The notes under the pieces were generated by a model, which searched no databases, had not been told where the DNA came from, and saw nothing but the letters and a program-made list of their open reading frames with translations. A stretch of DNA of 64,000 nt from Dehalobacter sp. (GTDB taxonomy: Bacteria > Bacillota > Desulfitobacteriia > Desulfitobacteriales > Syntrophobotulaceae), in contig JAMPIU010000178.1 of NCBI GenBank assembly GCA_023667845.1, positions 25,085-89,084 of the forward strand, read 5' to 3'. Shown piece by piece: positions 45,079 through 54,934 of the stretch. Positions within the stretch are counted from its first letter, which is position 1; each line of letters begins with the position of its first letter. Made by a program: the position numbers and the translations under genes.

Positions 45079-48000
45079 TTATGGGGTGGGCTCGTCCTGT
45101 TTGCTAAATACGGTATAGGTGATGGTTGTGCCGCCGGTTGCTTTGGCTTTGAATTTGATGCTGTTTAGGACCCCGGTCCAGGCTTCGCCAGGGTTGATGA
45201 CTTTGTCGGCGACGAAGACGATTTCTCCGGGTTTGAATTCGGTGATGGTGATATCTGTGCCTTCGATCCTGCCAGGCACTGTTTCATAGATGCCGGTCAG
45301 TGTCGACAGGTCAATCACGTCAATTGCCGCGGCATTATACGTCACAACCATGGTATACGGGCTAAAGTCCGTGATATCTTTGGCCGTGAGTCCCAGGTCG
45401 ACGGTCTTCGTTTTCTTACACCAGGCTTTTAAGGCATTGTTGATGATCTTGCCGCTCCATTCGCTTACACCCTGCATATTGTGCGTCCGGATACGGTAGG
45501 TGTATTCACGGCCCAGACCGGTCCGGCGATGGGTGAAGGTGTTCTTGGCGATATCCGAGACGATTGTGGTGGTCGTGCCGTCACTGATCTCAATGTCAAA
45601 GCTCTGGTCGCTGTCTTTTTTATTCCAGGTAAGCGTGGCACCGGTGGAAGAGGATTTTACCTCAATGTTGGCAGGAGCTGCCGGTTTACCGGGCAGTGTC
45701 TTGATATACTGCATGGCGCTCCAGTCGCCTTCAATGGCCGCATTGCGCGCTCGGACCCGGTAAGCGTGGAGGGTATCGGATTCCAGTCCGTCATGAATGT
45801 AGATTGGATCGTCGTCGTCTTCCATGAGTATGCCGTCAAGTTCCACATCATAGCCTTCGGCATTCTCGACCGCGTCCCAGGTGATGGTGATCAGGGTATC
45901 TGAGACAGTGGCGTTGACGTTTTGGGGGATAGCCGGTTTAACCGGTGTGGCGTAAGTGGTGATGACATCGCTTAAGCCGCTCTCGCCGGTAGCAGAGACT
46001 GCTTTAATCTGGAAGCTGTATTTTGTCTCCGGCGTTAGGCCGGTAAATGTATAGGTGGTTGTGTTTGAAGTTACGGGTGTCCCGGTATTTAAAGTTATCT
46101 GATAGGAGGTTGCATCCTGAACGGCATTCCAGGTAAGAATGATTGAGGTATCGGATTCGTCTGTGCGTATTCCGGAAGGCGTATCCAGGAGATAGGTCGT
46201 TATTGTGATCGGATCGCTCCAGGTGCCGGCCCCGATGCTGTTGACACCGCGGATCTTATAGATGTGCGTGCTGTTTGGCGTCAAACCACGTTTTTCACAA
46301 GTGGTCGGTGTGTTATTGTCAACGATACGGGTCTCCTGACCGTTGACGATTTCGACAATTTCGTAGGTCTCGGCATCAGTTGCCGCGGTCCAGTTGATGG
46401 TGGCCGTGGTATTCGTTGCCGTATAGGTGATACCAGCCGGTGCTCCGGGCAGTCCGCCTGTTGTCATGACCGATTTAAGTGTACTCCACTCGCCTGCTCC
46501 CTGGACATTCCGGGTTCTTACGCGGTAGGTATGCTGCGTGGATGGTTTAAGGCCGGTAGATTTATAGGAGGTGTTAAGTTTGACATTTTTGATTACACCG
46601 TCGAATTCCAGGTCGTAGCTGAGTGCTCCGGCGACGGCATCCCAAGTAATGGTGACCGAGGTGCCTGCCGGGGCGGCTGTGAGGTTAGCCGGAGCAGCCG
46701 CTAAGGCATATTTGGCGCGGCCGGTTATCACATTACTCCAGTCGCCGGCTCCTGTCTCATTTTTGGGTCTGATCCGGAAGAGATGGTCCTGACCGGGAGT
46801 GAAGGTGTTTTCGTAGGTTGTTCTGGCACCGTTGTCTGTGATGGCGCCGTCGATCTCAATGTCATAACCGGTTGCGGCATCCATAGGGTCCCAGGTAATG
46901 GTGATTTTGCCGGTCCCGGAAGTGAGTTTGATGTTGGAGACTGTGCCTTCGGGGGCCGACCCGTAGGTGTCCCCGGCTGATATTTCACTATAGTCTGTTT
47001 GGATGTTCTCCGCATTTCTGGCTTTGACTTGGAATAAATACTGCGTTTTGAGGTTGAGACCGCTAACGACAATTTTTTTGGTGGTGAGTGGGTACCAGTC
47101 GGGATCAACGGTTAACTCGCCGGCAGCGTTGACATATTTGTCACCGCAGTAGATTTGGTACTCGGTATTGGCAGGGTTGGTGTCCGTGATTGTGAGTTCC
47201 AGCGATGTTGTTGACAGCGGTTTGGCGGAGATGGTGGGTTTTTCAGCTTTTGTTAATATTTCTTTGGTTGTACTGGCAATATTCCCGGCTTTGTCTTTGG
47301 CTTCGAGTTTGATGGTATAGGTCTTATTTGGAAGTAACGGGTTCTGCTGGGTCGTATAGGATGCTTTGGCTATCATGCTGTCTGTATAACTAAATGTCCC
47401 GGAAGAGTTGGCATAGATCAGTAACGGGTTCGGCAGATTCGGGAGGTTTGAATATGCGGTAACGCTTATTGCGTTGATGGAAACGCCATTATTTAATACG
47501 TTAGCTGCGGGACCCCATGTACCCGTATAACTCATCTGTTTAAGTACAGGGGTTTGCGTGTTCGATGCGTCTTTCGCTGTCCATAGCAGGGTTACCTTGT
47601 TACTTTCATCATACGTAAGTACCGGCGAGTTCTGGTCATATAGATTGCCGCTGGTAAGTTTTGTCGCTGTGCTCCAAGTCGAGCCCCCATCAGTCGATTT
47701 ACTGTACCACAAATTGAAGTAAGAACTATCTGTAGTGTCTTTACTCTGCCAAACCAGATGAATGACATTATTTTTATCTGTTATGACAATTGGTTTCATA
47801 TTAAAATTGTCGTATATCCTTGGTGAAGCATATGCTGTGCTCGTACTCCACGATGATCCATTAAATGAGCATACATAAATATAGTGATAATACCCACCGT
47901 AACCTTCATCATACAATGCATTCTCGAAAATTACCGCCGGGTACCCATTACTATTAATTAGAATCGAAGGATTAGTGTAGCCATTACCTCCAATTATAGC

Positions 48001-50127
48001 TGTGGGAGCTTGCCATGTAATGCCTCCATCTGTGCTTTTGCTATATCGGATTCCATTATTGCACCATGCAGTATATAGGATTCCGGAGTTATCAGATGTT
48101 ATGGAACACCCCGGGCCAAAAATATTTTGAGCTGCATCGACGACGACAGCAGATGAAGAAATATCGCTTCCTTGTGTTATTGTAGATGCATCGAATTTCC
48201 ATACGCGTGCATAACTAATCGTTGGAATAGTAGTAAAAAAATAGACATTGTTATTAAATGAGCATATGGATAAGCTGACGGAACCGGATATATTTAAGTA
48301 ACATAATAAGTCCCATGATACTCCGGAGTTTTTGCTGCAATAAAAATTGACTCGATTGTTTGTATAGCTGTAAAGCGAGTATATGAGCCAGCCATTGCTG
48401 AGTTTTACAACCTTTTGTGAGTTATTGTTTAGATAATCCGATAACGAAGTTATGTTCGTCGTGCTAATTCCCTGCAGCCAAGGGCTGATATTCTCACCAA
48501 TGGTATACCTTAAGGCGGCGCTATCAAACCCTGAAACATTATCTTTGGCTCCGCCGGTTACACTGACACTATTACTTGTCGAGGATGTTTCTGTAATACT
48601 TAAGCTATCCGGCACGGTTTTATCCCATGTGAAGCTGACTGAAGCCGCTGCTGAAAAAGTTCCGTCGTCAGCAACACAATATAGGGTATGTTTGCCTTCA
48701 GCAAGGTTCGTCAAATTTACGGTTGAAAAATTTACTGTCTGAGCGCTGTTCGTATTGGATACGGCTTGGGTCTCTCTTGGTGTTGTTTCAGAGTCGAGAT
48801 AATACGAGCAGGAAAGTGAACTGTCGTCCGGGTCGGAGACAGATACCGATAGATTAAGTGATGCACTCGCATTATAGACCGAGTTTGAGATTGGCGTTAT
48901 GATTGCAACAAGAGGGGGTCTATCGCAAATCAGACTGGGTATTGTACCCGGGATAGAAGCGTTTGCTGTACCGCCGTTGCCCAGTTGTCCAAATCCATTG
49001 TATCCCCATGATTTAACCGAGCCATCATTCATCAAAGCTATTGAATGCTCAGAATAATGGCCGGATATTAACATACGTATACCTGATAGATTCGGAATAG
49101 TAATCGGGGTGTAATTATATGTATTGTAATTACCTGTGCCTAAATCTCCGGCAGCACCATAACCCCAAGCCTTTGCCGTGCCATCATTCAGTAATGCAAA
49201 CGAGGAATAATAGCAAGCGCTGACTTGTTTCACATCCGTTAGCCCTGTTACCTGTGTAGGCGAATAATAATTTCCACTATTCCCTATTCCAAGCTGTCCA
49301 TATTGTCCATATCCCCAAGCCTTTACGGTGCCATCGTTTATCAATGCTACAGCATGGTAAAGACCAGTTACCAATTGCTTGACATTAGCTAGGCCTGGGA
49401 TAGTTGTTGGCGTATATATTGTCGATGTATTTCCGTTCCCAAGCTGTCCATAGGCATTATTTCCCCATGATTTAACGGTACCGTCGTTCATAATGGCATA
49501 TGAACTGCAATGTCCTACGACTACTGCCTTGACACCTGTAAGTCCGGGTATGGTTGTCGGTGTGTAATATGCTGTTGTACCCATCCCTAACTCTCCATTA
49601 CTGTTATTTCCCCAGGCTTTGACAGTGCCATCATTCATTAACGCCAGGGAATGGTACGTACCTGCTGAGATTTGTTTTACACCTGTTAGGCCGGATATGA
49701 TGGTTGGCGTATTATAGTCTGCCGTATTTCCGGTCCCCAATTGGCCATAGCAATTATATCCCCATGCTTTAACGGTGCCATCATTCATTAAAGCGAGTGA
49801 GTAATAAAGACCTGCCGATAACTGCTTGACACCTGTGAGGCCCGGTATGGCTGTAGGCGTATAATATGCGGTAGTATTTCCGGTCCCTAACTGACCGTAG
49901 ATGTTCCTTCCCCATGCTTTTACGGTTCCGTCTTTTTGTATACATAAAGAATGATCAGCTCCGGTTGCAGCAATGACCGCATTCGAGTCTATGCTTGATT
50001 CAGCATAAGCTGCTTTCATAAGACCGGAGGTGTCAAATCCCATGCTATTCCCTAACCCAGTTAAAAGATCAAAGGAACAAAGAATGACCCATGTACATAA
50101 AATAAGTCTAAGCGTTTTGTGTTTCAT
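45079..50127 (-). CDS. Giant secreted RCC1-propeller / Asp-box / fibronectin III protein
   Basis: This 1682-residue protein has a signal peptide (about 1-43). Seven RCC1 repeats of the type DGTVKAWGYNxYGQLGTGN (about 50-405) make one complete propeller. An Ig-like domain (about 410-510) follows. A sialidase-like Asp-box region (about 530-920) includes STDGGITW and STDGGSTW. About seven fibronectin III domains (about 960-1575) precede a C-terminal cohesin-like beta domain (YTMVVTYNAAAIDVIDL). There is no membrane anchor, LPXTG or SLH motif, so it should be released or held non-covalently at the wall. It lies 107 bases upstream of the RHS toxin on the same strand and is probably co-transcribed. 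An adhesion or toxin-support role is inferred. Confidence 0.85.
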   Translation of the reverse strand: MKHKTLRLILCTWVILCSFDLLTGLGNSMGFDTSGLMKAAYAESSIDSNAVIAATGADHSLCIQKDGTVKAWGRNIYGQLGTGNTTAYYTPTAIPGLTGVKQLSAGLYYSLALMNDGTVKAWGYNCYGQLGTGNTADYNTPTIISGLTGVKQISAGTYHSLALMNDGTVKAWGNNSNGELGMGTTAYYTPTTIPGLTGVKAVVVGHCSSYAIMNDGTVKSWGNNAYGQLGNGNTSTIYTPTTIPGLANVKQLVTGLYHAVALINDGTVKAWGYGQYGQLGIGNSGNYYSPTQVTGLTDVKQVSACYYSSFALLNDGTAKAWGYGAAGDLGTGNYNTYNYTPITIPNLSGIRMLISGHYSEHSIALMNDGSVKSWGYNGFGQLGNGGTANASIPGTIPSLICDRPPLVAIITPISNSVYNASASLNLSVSVSDPDDSSLSCSYYLDSETTPRETQAVSNTNSAQTVNFSTVNLTNLAEGKHTLYCVADDGTFSAAASVSFTWDKTVPDSLSITETSSTSNSVSVTGGAKDNVSGFDSAALRYTIGENISPWLQGISTTNITSLSDYLNNNSQKVVKLSNGWLIYSLYSYTNNRVNFYCSKNSGVSWDLLCYLNISGSVSLSICSFNNNVYFFTTIPTISYARVWKFDASTITQGSDISSSAVVVDAAQNIFGPGCSITSDNSGILYTAWCNNGIRYSKSTDGGITWQAPTAIIGGNGYTNPSILINSNGYPAVIFENALYDEGYGGYYHYIYVCSFNGSSWSTSTAYASPRIYDNFNMKPIVITDKNNVIHLVWQSKDTTDSSYFNLWYSKSTDGGSTWSTATKLTSGNLYDQNSPVLTYDESNKVTLLWTAKDASNTQTPVLKQMSYTGTWGPAANVLNNGVSINAISVTAYSNLPNLPNPLLIYANSSGTFSYTDSMIAKASYTTQQNPLLPNKTYTIKLEAKDKAGNIASTTKEILTKAEKPTISAKPLSTTSLELTITDTNPANTEYQIYCGDKYVNAAGELTVDPDWYPLTTKKIVVSGLNLKTQYLFQVKARNAENIQTDYSEISAGDTYGSAPEGTVSNIKLTSGTGKITITWDPMDAATGYDIEIDGAITDNGARTTYENTFTPGQDHLFRIRPKNETGAGDWSNVITGRAKYALAAAPANLTAAPAGTSVTITWDAVAGALSYDLEFDGVIKNVKLNTSYKSTGLKPSTQHTYRVRTRNVQGAGEWSTLKSVMTTGGLPGAPAGITYTATNTTATINWTAATDAETYEIVEIVNGQETRIVDNNTPTTCEKRGLTPNSTHIYKIRGVNSIGAGTWSDPITITTYLLDTPSGIRTDESDTSIILTWNAVQDATSYQITLNTGTPVTSNTTTYTFTGLTPETKYSFQIKAVSATGESGLSDVITTYATPVKPAIPQNVNATVSDTLITITWDAVENAEGYDVELDGILMEDDDDPIYIHDGLESDTLHAYRVRARNAAIEGDWSAMQYIKTLPGKPAAPANIEVKSSSTGATLTWNKKDSDQSFDIEISDGTTTTIVSDIAKNTFTHRRTGLGREYTYRIRTHNMQGVSEWSGKIINNALKAWCKKTKTVDLGLTAKDITDFSPYTMVVTYNAAAIDVIDLSTLTGIYETVPGRIEGTDITITEFKPGEIVFVADKVINPGEAWTGVLNSIKFKAKATGGTTITYTVFSKQDEPTP

Positions 50128-50427
50128 TTGCCTCTCTCCTTAAATATGGTTTTGCAGCAGTTCAATTTGTGTATAATCATACATAGAAATTGATTAATCC
50201 CTATATTTGTATAAATTTAGACAAGCTCAATCATAGCATAAGCGTCTTCTTTTTTATGTAAAATTATGTAGATTACACCATTGAATTAATAAGTTGTATT
50301 TTGCTGTATCGTGTTATGTTCTGTTTTATTTTGTTATGTTTTGTATTTCTATGTCTAAACAAAACTTTTAAACAGAACTTTTGCAAGCGGCAAAATACGT
50401 ATCACTTGGAAATTCGCTTGTGGGATA

Positions 50428-50488
50428 TAAAAATAGCTCCCCTTGTAATAAACAGTTTTTTATTTAAACTGTTTACGACAAGGGGAGC
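50428..50488 (-). terminator. Long hairpin terminator after the LutB-like gene
   Basis: GCTCCCCTTGT (50436-50446) pairs with ACAAGGGGAGC (50478-50488), with an inner AAACAGT/ACTGTTT helix. Leftward it is followed by TATTTTTATA. The remaining 50128-50427 is the upstream region of the RCC1/FN3 gene; I see no gene there. Confidence 0.8.
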
Positions 50489-50534
50489 CTATCAATTTTA
50501 TAGGGTTAATACCTCATAGAGTTTGGCATGTCTA

Positions 50535-51740
50535 TTATTCTTCCGATGACACGACCCTGCTTCGCAGTTCTCCGACCATGCTCGGTACGTCAATCTGCAT
50601 CGGGCAACGCTCCACACAACGTCCGCAGCGCAAACAGGTGTACAGCATCGGCGCAGCAGCATCTGCTCCGCCTTCAACGAAGGCTGTCCAGACGGATCCT
50701 ATGCCGCTTAAGTAGGTCTTGCCGTAATGTCCGGCTGTGACCTGAAATACAGGGCACTCATACATACAGCCGCCGCAGCGCAGACAGTGCGCAGCTTGGC
50801 TGAAATGTTCCTCCGCCATCATTTTGCTCCGGCCGTTATCAACAAAAATAACATAAAATTCTTTCGGTCCATGAGCGCCGTAAGTCGTAACCTTCTCGAT
50901 ATCCCCGGTCTTGCTCGGGCCGCTGATAATGTTGACATAGCTCGGTGCTCCGTACTGGGCGTATCTCCACGTTACCTCAGCTGTCATCATGGCCTCGAGG
51001 AAAGACGGTACAAGTTTTTCAATGCCCACAATGACAATATGTACCGGCGGCGCACCCGTACAAAGCCGGACATTTCCTTCATTTTCAATAATGACAACTT
51101 GACCGGTATCGGCAGCAACCACATTGGCGCCGCTGATTCCAATATCGGCAGTGAAATATTTCTCTCTTAAGAATTCCCGTACGACCCCAACTTCCTGAGC
51201 AATATCGGGAGGCACTTCCTTTTTAAAGAAATCGGTAAAGATCTCTGCAACCTGTTCTCTGGGTACATGGATTGCCGGAGACAGAATATGCATCGGGCGG
51301 TCATCTTTCAACTGAAGAATGAATTCCCCAAGATCGGTTTCCCAAACCTCGTTCCCGGCTTTCTCCAGCCCATGTCTGAGTTTAAGCTCTTCGCCCAGCA
51401 TACTCTTTCCTTTCACGATCACCTTGCCGGTACCGACAATCTCATCAAGAATACGGAAAACTTCGTCCTTGTCTTTGGCAAAGAAAGCCTTGCCATGATT
51501 TCTTTCAATTGCTTCCATGGCCTGTTCCCTAAGCTCTTTGTTATGCTGCATCGAATAGGCTTTAATTTCCCGGACTTCCTCGGCAAGCTTTTCCGTGTGC
51601 GGATAGCGGTCCATCGTCGAAGATACCGTCTCCCGGTAGGATTTTACGGCTCTGGTGATCGCCCGGTTAATATTAGGGTCTTTACTCGCTTTATTCAAAT
51701 TCTTGGTGTAGGCGCCAATTTCTTTATTCAAGTCAGTCAT
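50535..51740 (-). CDS. LutB-like LUD-domain iron-sulfur protein
   Basis: This 401-residue protein has an N-terminal LUD domain (about 60-300; GISGANVVAADTGQVVIIENEGN is the LutB hallmark). Two 4Fe-4S motifs follow: C319, C322, C325, C329 (CLRCGGCMYECP) and C369, C372, C375, C379 (CLRCGRCVERCP). The final LutB domain is short. LutB works in L-lactate oxidation and in related electron-transfer complexes. Its ATG overlaps the stop of the LutA-like gene (TAATG). No LutC and no lactate permease are in the window, so the substrate is not certain. Confidence 0.88.
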   Translation of the reverse strand: MTDLNKEIGAYTKNLNKASKDPNINRAITRAVKSYRETVSSTMDRYPHTEKLAEEVREIKAYSMQHNKELREQAMEAIERNHGKAFFAKDKDEVFRILDEIVGTGKVIVKGKSMLGEELKLRHGLEKAGNEVWETDLGEFILQLKDDRPMHILSPAIHVPREQVAEIFTDFFKKEVPPDIAQEVGVVREFLREKYFTADIGISGANVVAADTGQVVIIENEGNVRLCTGAPPVHIVIVGIEKLVPSFLEAMMTAEVTWRYAQYGAPSYVNIISGPSKTGDIEKVTTYGAHGPKEFYVIFVDNGRSKMMAEEHFSQAAHCLRCGGCMYECPVFQVTAGHYGKTYLSGIGSVWTAFVEGGADAAAPMLYTCLRCGRCVERCPMQIDVPSMVGELRSRVVSSEE

Positions 51741-52726
51741 TAATCCTTAAACCCCCTAAATAAGAATTCAACCATATCATCCATGATCATCGGATGATTC
51801 TTATCGACACCGCTTTCCAGTGAAGATAAGCAGTACGGGCAGGATATCAAAGCCCGCTTTGCTCCGGTATCCGCCAATTCAACGACTCTGCGTTTGGAAA
51901 TTGTTTTGGATATCTCGGGAAACAGCATTTTACTTGGGCCGCCGCAGCAGGTTGTCCACTCTCTGCAGCGCAGCGGCTCAATATATTTTACACCGACTGC
52001 ATCCAAAACATCTCTGATCTCCTGGGATATGCCAAGTTCCCTGGCCATCCGGCAGGAATCATGGATAACCACCGGGTCCTTTTCATCAACAGCGGGAAGC
52101 AAATGCCTTTTTTCCCAGACTAATTCGATAAAAGTCTTCACCTGAACATCCGGAAAGTCAACCAGTTTGGGATAAACAAGCTTGAACATTTCCGCTGCAT
52201 GCGGCGAAGTGCAGACGATAACTTTTGCTTCGGTCTCTCTAATGCGTTCAGCTAAGATCACAGCATAGGACTTTAATTCTTGCCAAAAACCAAGTTCATC
52301 CAGCAAAGCACCGGTATACATATCTGCCTGAGGGTCATAGCAAAGATCATAACCAAGTTTTTGCAAAATGATTGCTGCTTTATAATTTACAGAATAGAAT
52401 CTTTCTTTGTCTTTGGCCAAGACAGAAGCATAGATCTTCTCCGCATTAATACCGGTCTTATTCACAAGCTTTCTTGCTCCCATCAGCCAGGAGAAAAGGT
52501 TGCTGGACGAATCAACATAAATCAGAGTCTTGACAAGTGAATCAATATACGGCAAAAGCTGATATTCACTGCCTGTATAAAACAGGATCTCACCTTTTTT
52601 GGGAAGCTTTAAATCTTTCACCCAGGAAGCTATCTCCTTTGGCTTCAAAGCCAGCGGGTTCTGATATTCAACAATATTATCTCTGATTAACGCCAAAACA
52701 GGCGGCAGTTTTTTCTTCTTAGGCAA
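51740..52726 (-). CDS. LutA/HdrD-like CCG-domain iron-sulfur protein
   Basis: This 328-residue protein starts at TTG 52726. The C-terminal half carries a cysteine-rich CCG-type domain (SCRMARELGIS, then RCREWTTCCGGPSKMLFPE and LISCPYCLSSLE). The N-terminal half is less conserved and probably contains a degenerate first CCG repeat (LFYTGSEYQLLPY). These domains bind non-cubane or modified iron-sulfur centres, as in LutA, GlcF and heterodisulfide reductase HdrB/D. Translationally coupled to the LutB-like gene, with which it likely forms one redox complex. Divergent from the SPFH gene. Confidence 0.85.
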   Translation of the reverse strand: MPKKKKLPPVLALIRDNIVEYQNPLALKPKEIASWVKDLKLPKKGEILFYTGSEYQLLPYIDSLVKTLIYVDSSSNLFSWLMGARKLVNKTGINAEKIYASVLAKDKERFYSVNYKAAIILQKLGYDLCYDPQADMYTGALLDELGFWQELKSYAVILAERIRETEAKVIVCTSPHAAEMFKLVYPKLVDFPDVQVKTFIELVWEKRHLLPAVDEKDPVVIHDSCRMARELGISQEIRDVLDAVGVKYIEPLRCREWTTCCGGPSKMLFPEISKTISKRRVVELADTGAKRALISCPYCLSSLESGVDKNHPMIMDDMVEFLFRGFKD

Positions 52727-52960
52727 AATCTCACAGCCCTTCTAATAAAATGGGTACATCAATTATTTAATACAAAAAAAAGATAATAGTAAATGCCCAG
52801 CAAAAATGTATTATGTATTCATAATTCGGGTAATACAATGATCTCTAACTTTAAAACATGTGAAGAAATAATACCCTGCATATTCTGGCCTTCACTCCCC
52901 TCATATGATATGATAAGATAAAATTAGTTTCCAGACAAAACCAGAAAAGAGGAGAATTCT

Positions 52961-53803
52961 ATGGAGGAAAACATCACTCCGGCCAAACCCAGAAGAAGAT
53001 TCTGGATAAAAATTATTCCAATTGTACTTATTATTGCGCTCATTGCCGCTATGATCGGTTTCAAAGGCTACGTAATCGTTGAACCTGGCCACCGGGGCGT
53101 TATCGTCCAACTTGGTAAAGTTATGCCATACGTTTTGGATGAAGGATTCCACATCATTGTACCATTTATCCAGGATATTATTCCAGTTGAAGTCCGACTT
53201 CAGAAAGACCAGTCTGACCAAACCACCTCTTCCAAGGACCTTCAGGTCGTGAATACAACGATCGCTGTCAATTACCGGCTTAATCCGGAAAATGTCAACA
53301 AGCTCTACCAGGATGTAGGCCTGGAATATAAAGAAAAAGTTGTCGACCCGGCCGTCAGTGAATCGCTCAAGGCTGTAACCGCTCAGTACACCGCGGAAGA
53401 GCTGATCTCTAAACGTTCGGAAGTCAGCGCCAAAGTCAAAGAGATACTTGGCAAGAAGCTTGCAGTTTACTATATGGGACTGGACGATATCAACATCACC
53501 GAATTTGACTTCAGCGATCAATTCAATCAGGCCATTGAGGAGAAACAGATCGCCGAACAGCAGGCCTTAAAAGCAAATCTTGATCTGCAGAGAATCCAAG
53601 TTGAAGCCCAGCAGCAGATTGAACAGGCCAAGGCTGAAGCAGAAGCCCTGAAGCTGCAGAAGGATGTCATTACCCCTGAACTGGTAGAACTGCGTAAAAT
53701 TGAGGCTCAGCTTGAAGCGATTAAGAAGTGGGACGGCAAACTGCCGACCGTGACAGGCAGCGGCGCTGTTCCGTTTATCGATATCAATAATCTGAGCAAA
53801 TAA
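52961..53803 (+). CDS. Prohibitin-type SPFH/Band 7 membrane protein
   Basis: This 280-residue protein starts behind GAGGAGA. It has a basic N-terminus, one membrane helix (about 17-36), then a Band 7 domain: GYVIVEPGHRGVIVQLGKV, SKDLQVVNTTIAVNYRLNP and VVDPAVSESLKAVTAQYTAEE are classic prohibitin motifs. A long coiled coil (about 185-250, Gln/Ala/Glu-rich) mediates oligomerisation. Such proteins form ring or cage scaffolds at the membrane, often with FtsH-type proteases. There is no protease gene beside it. Monocistronic, with a terminator shortly downstream. Confidence 0.93.
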   Translation: MEENITPAKPRRRFWIKIIPIVLIIALIAAMIGFKGYVIVEPGHRGVIVQLGKVMPYVLDEGFHIIVPFIQDIIPVEVRLQKDQSDQTTSSKDLQVVNTTIAVNYRLNPENVNKLYQDVGLEYKEKVVDPAVSESLKAVTAQYTAEELISKRSEVSAKVKEILGKKLAVYYMGLDDINITEFDFSDQFNQAIEEKQIAEQQALKANLDLQRIQVEAQQQIEQAKAEAEALKLQKDVITPELVELRKIEAQLEAIKKWDGKLPTVTGSGAVPFIDINNLSK

Positions 53804-53869
53804 TTATATGGAATAATTAACTCAGTATATTTAGATATTTAGGGATTTTAATATCATAAGGTAATGATG

Positions 53870-53911
53870 AAACAGCCCGCATTCTTTCAAAGGAATACGA
53901 GCTGTTTTTTT
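53870..53911 (+). terminator. Terminator after the SPFH gene
   Basis: AAACAGC at 53870 and the following CGCATTC pair imperfectly with GAATACGAGCTGTTT (53893-53907), followed by a T run. Confidence 0.75.
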
Positions 53912-53964
53912 ATTGGAAATTCCGATGATCCCATCAAATCATTTTTTCTTTTTTCTTTTTTCTT

Positions 53965-54768
53965 TTATCTATCTCCATCCAGAAGGTTCCCGAGTCCTCC
54001 CAGAATACTCCCCTCGCCCTTCTGGGACCCGCCAAGCCTCGGTGCGGAAGCTATGATTCTGTCCGCCAGACGGCTGAACGGCAGAGACTGCAGCCAAACT
54101 TTGCCGGGGCCGGAAACAGTTGCAAAGAATAGTCCTTCCCCGCCAAAAAAAGCAGTTTTAATGCCTCCGACAAACTGAATATCATAGCAAACACTGCCGG
54201 TCATTCCGACGAGACAGCCGGTATCGACCCTGAGGGTTTCTCCCGGCCGAAGCTCCCTCTCGATAATGGTTCCGCCGGCATGCAGGAAAGCCAGGCCGTC
54301 TCCCTCAAGTTTCTGCATGATAAATCCTTCACCGCCAAAGAATCCGGTTCCAAGTCTCTTGTTGAATTCGATGCCGATCGCTACCCCTTTTGCGGCACAC
54401 AGAAAGGCATCCTTTTGACAAATTACTTTACCATTATACGCAGTCAGATCAACCGGGATGATTTTCCCGGGATAAGGGGCCGCAAAAGAAGCATGCGCTT
54501 TGCCTGCCCCGCTGTTGGTGAATAGGGTCATAAAAAGGCTTTCTCCTGTCAGAAGCCTTTTTCCTGCTCCAAATAGCTTCCCGGTAAGTCCCCTGTTTTC
54601 TCCCTGTCCGGATCCGTCCCCAAAGATGGTTTCCATCTGAATGCCCGGTTCCATAAACATTAAGGCTCCTGCTTCCGCAATCACACTTTCAGCCGGGTCC
54701 AATTCAACCTCAACAAACTGCATGTCATCCCCGTAGATCTTATATTCGATTTCGTGAGCTTTTCCCAT
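53965..54768 (-). CDS. TIGR00266 / AIM24-family protein
   Basis: This 267-residue beta-rich soluble protein has [56 protein letters not shown] and the late [21 protein letters not shown] repeat. These place it in the TIGR00266/AIM24 family, which forms a trimeric TRAP-like beta-helix. The function is not established; mitochondrial relatives influence membrane organisation. It converges with the SPFH gene and lies 166 bases upstream of the end of no other gene on its strand except the glucan synthetase stop, so it may be read through from that gene. Confidence 0.9.
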   Translation of the reverse strand: MGKAHEIEYKIYGDDMQFVEVELDPAESVIAEAGALMFMEPGIQMETIFGDGSGQGENRGLTGKLFGAGKRLLTGESLFMTLFTNSGAGKAHASFAAPYPGKIIPVDLTAYNGKVICQKDAFLCAAKGVAIGIEFNKRLGTGFFGGEGFIMQKLEGDGLAFLHAGGTIIERELRPGETLRVDTGCLVGMTGSVCYDIQFVGGIKTAFFGGEGLFFATVSGPGKVWLQSLPFSRLADRIIASAPRLGGSQKGEGSILGGLGNLLDGDR

Positions 54769-54934
54769 GCTAACTCCTCTCTTTCCTGATTATCTTTTAG
54801 CTGTCTTTTGTTCATCTTGTATTTATTCAATTTTACCAATTTACCAATCAATTTCCATACAAAACGCTAAAATCCTGCTTTCACTTTTCTTTTTCTAAGA
54901 AAATCTTGACGATTCACAGGAAAGTCTTCCTGAT

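Noticed and set aside
48900..49980. DNA repeats in the RCC1 gene as a separate repeat element
   Set aside because: The repetition follows protein repeat units and is fully explained by the RCC1 propeller.
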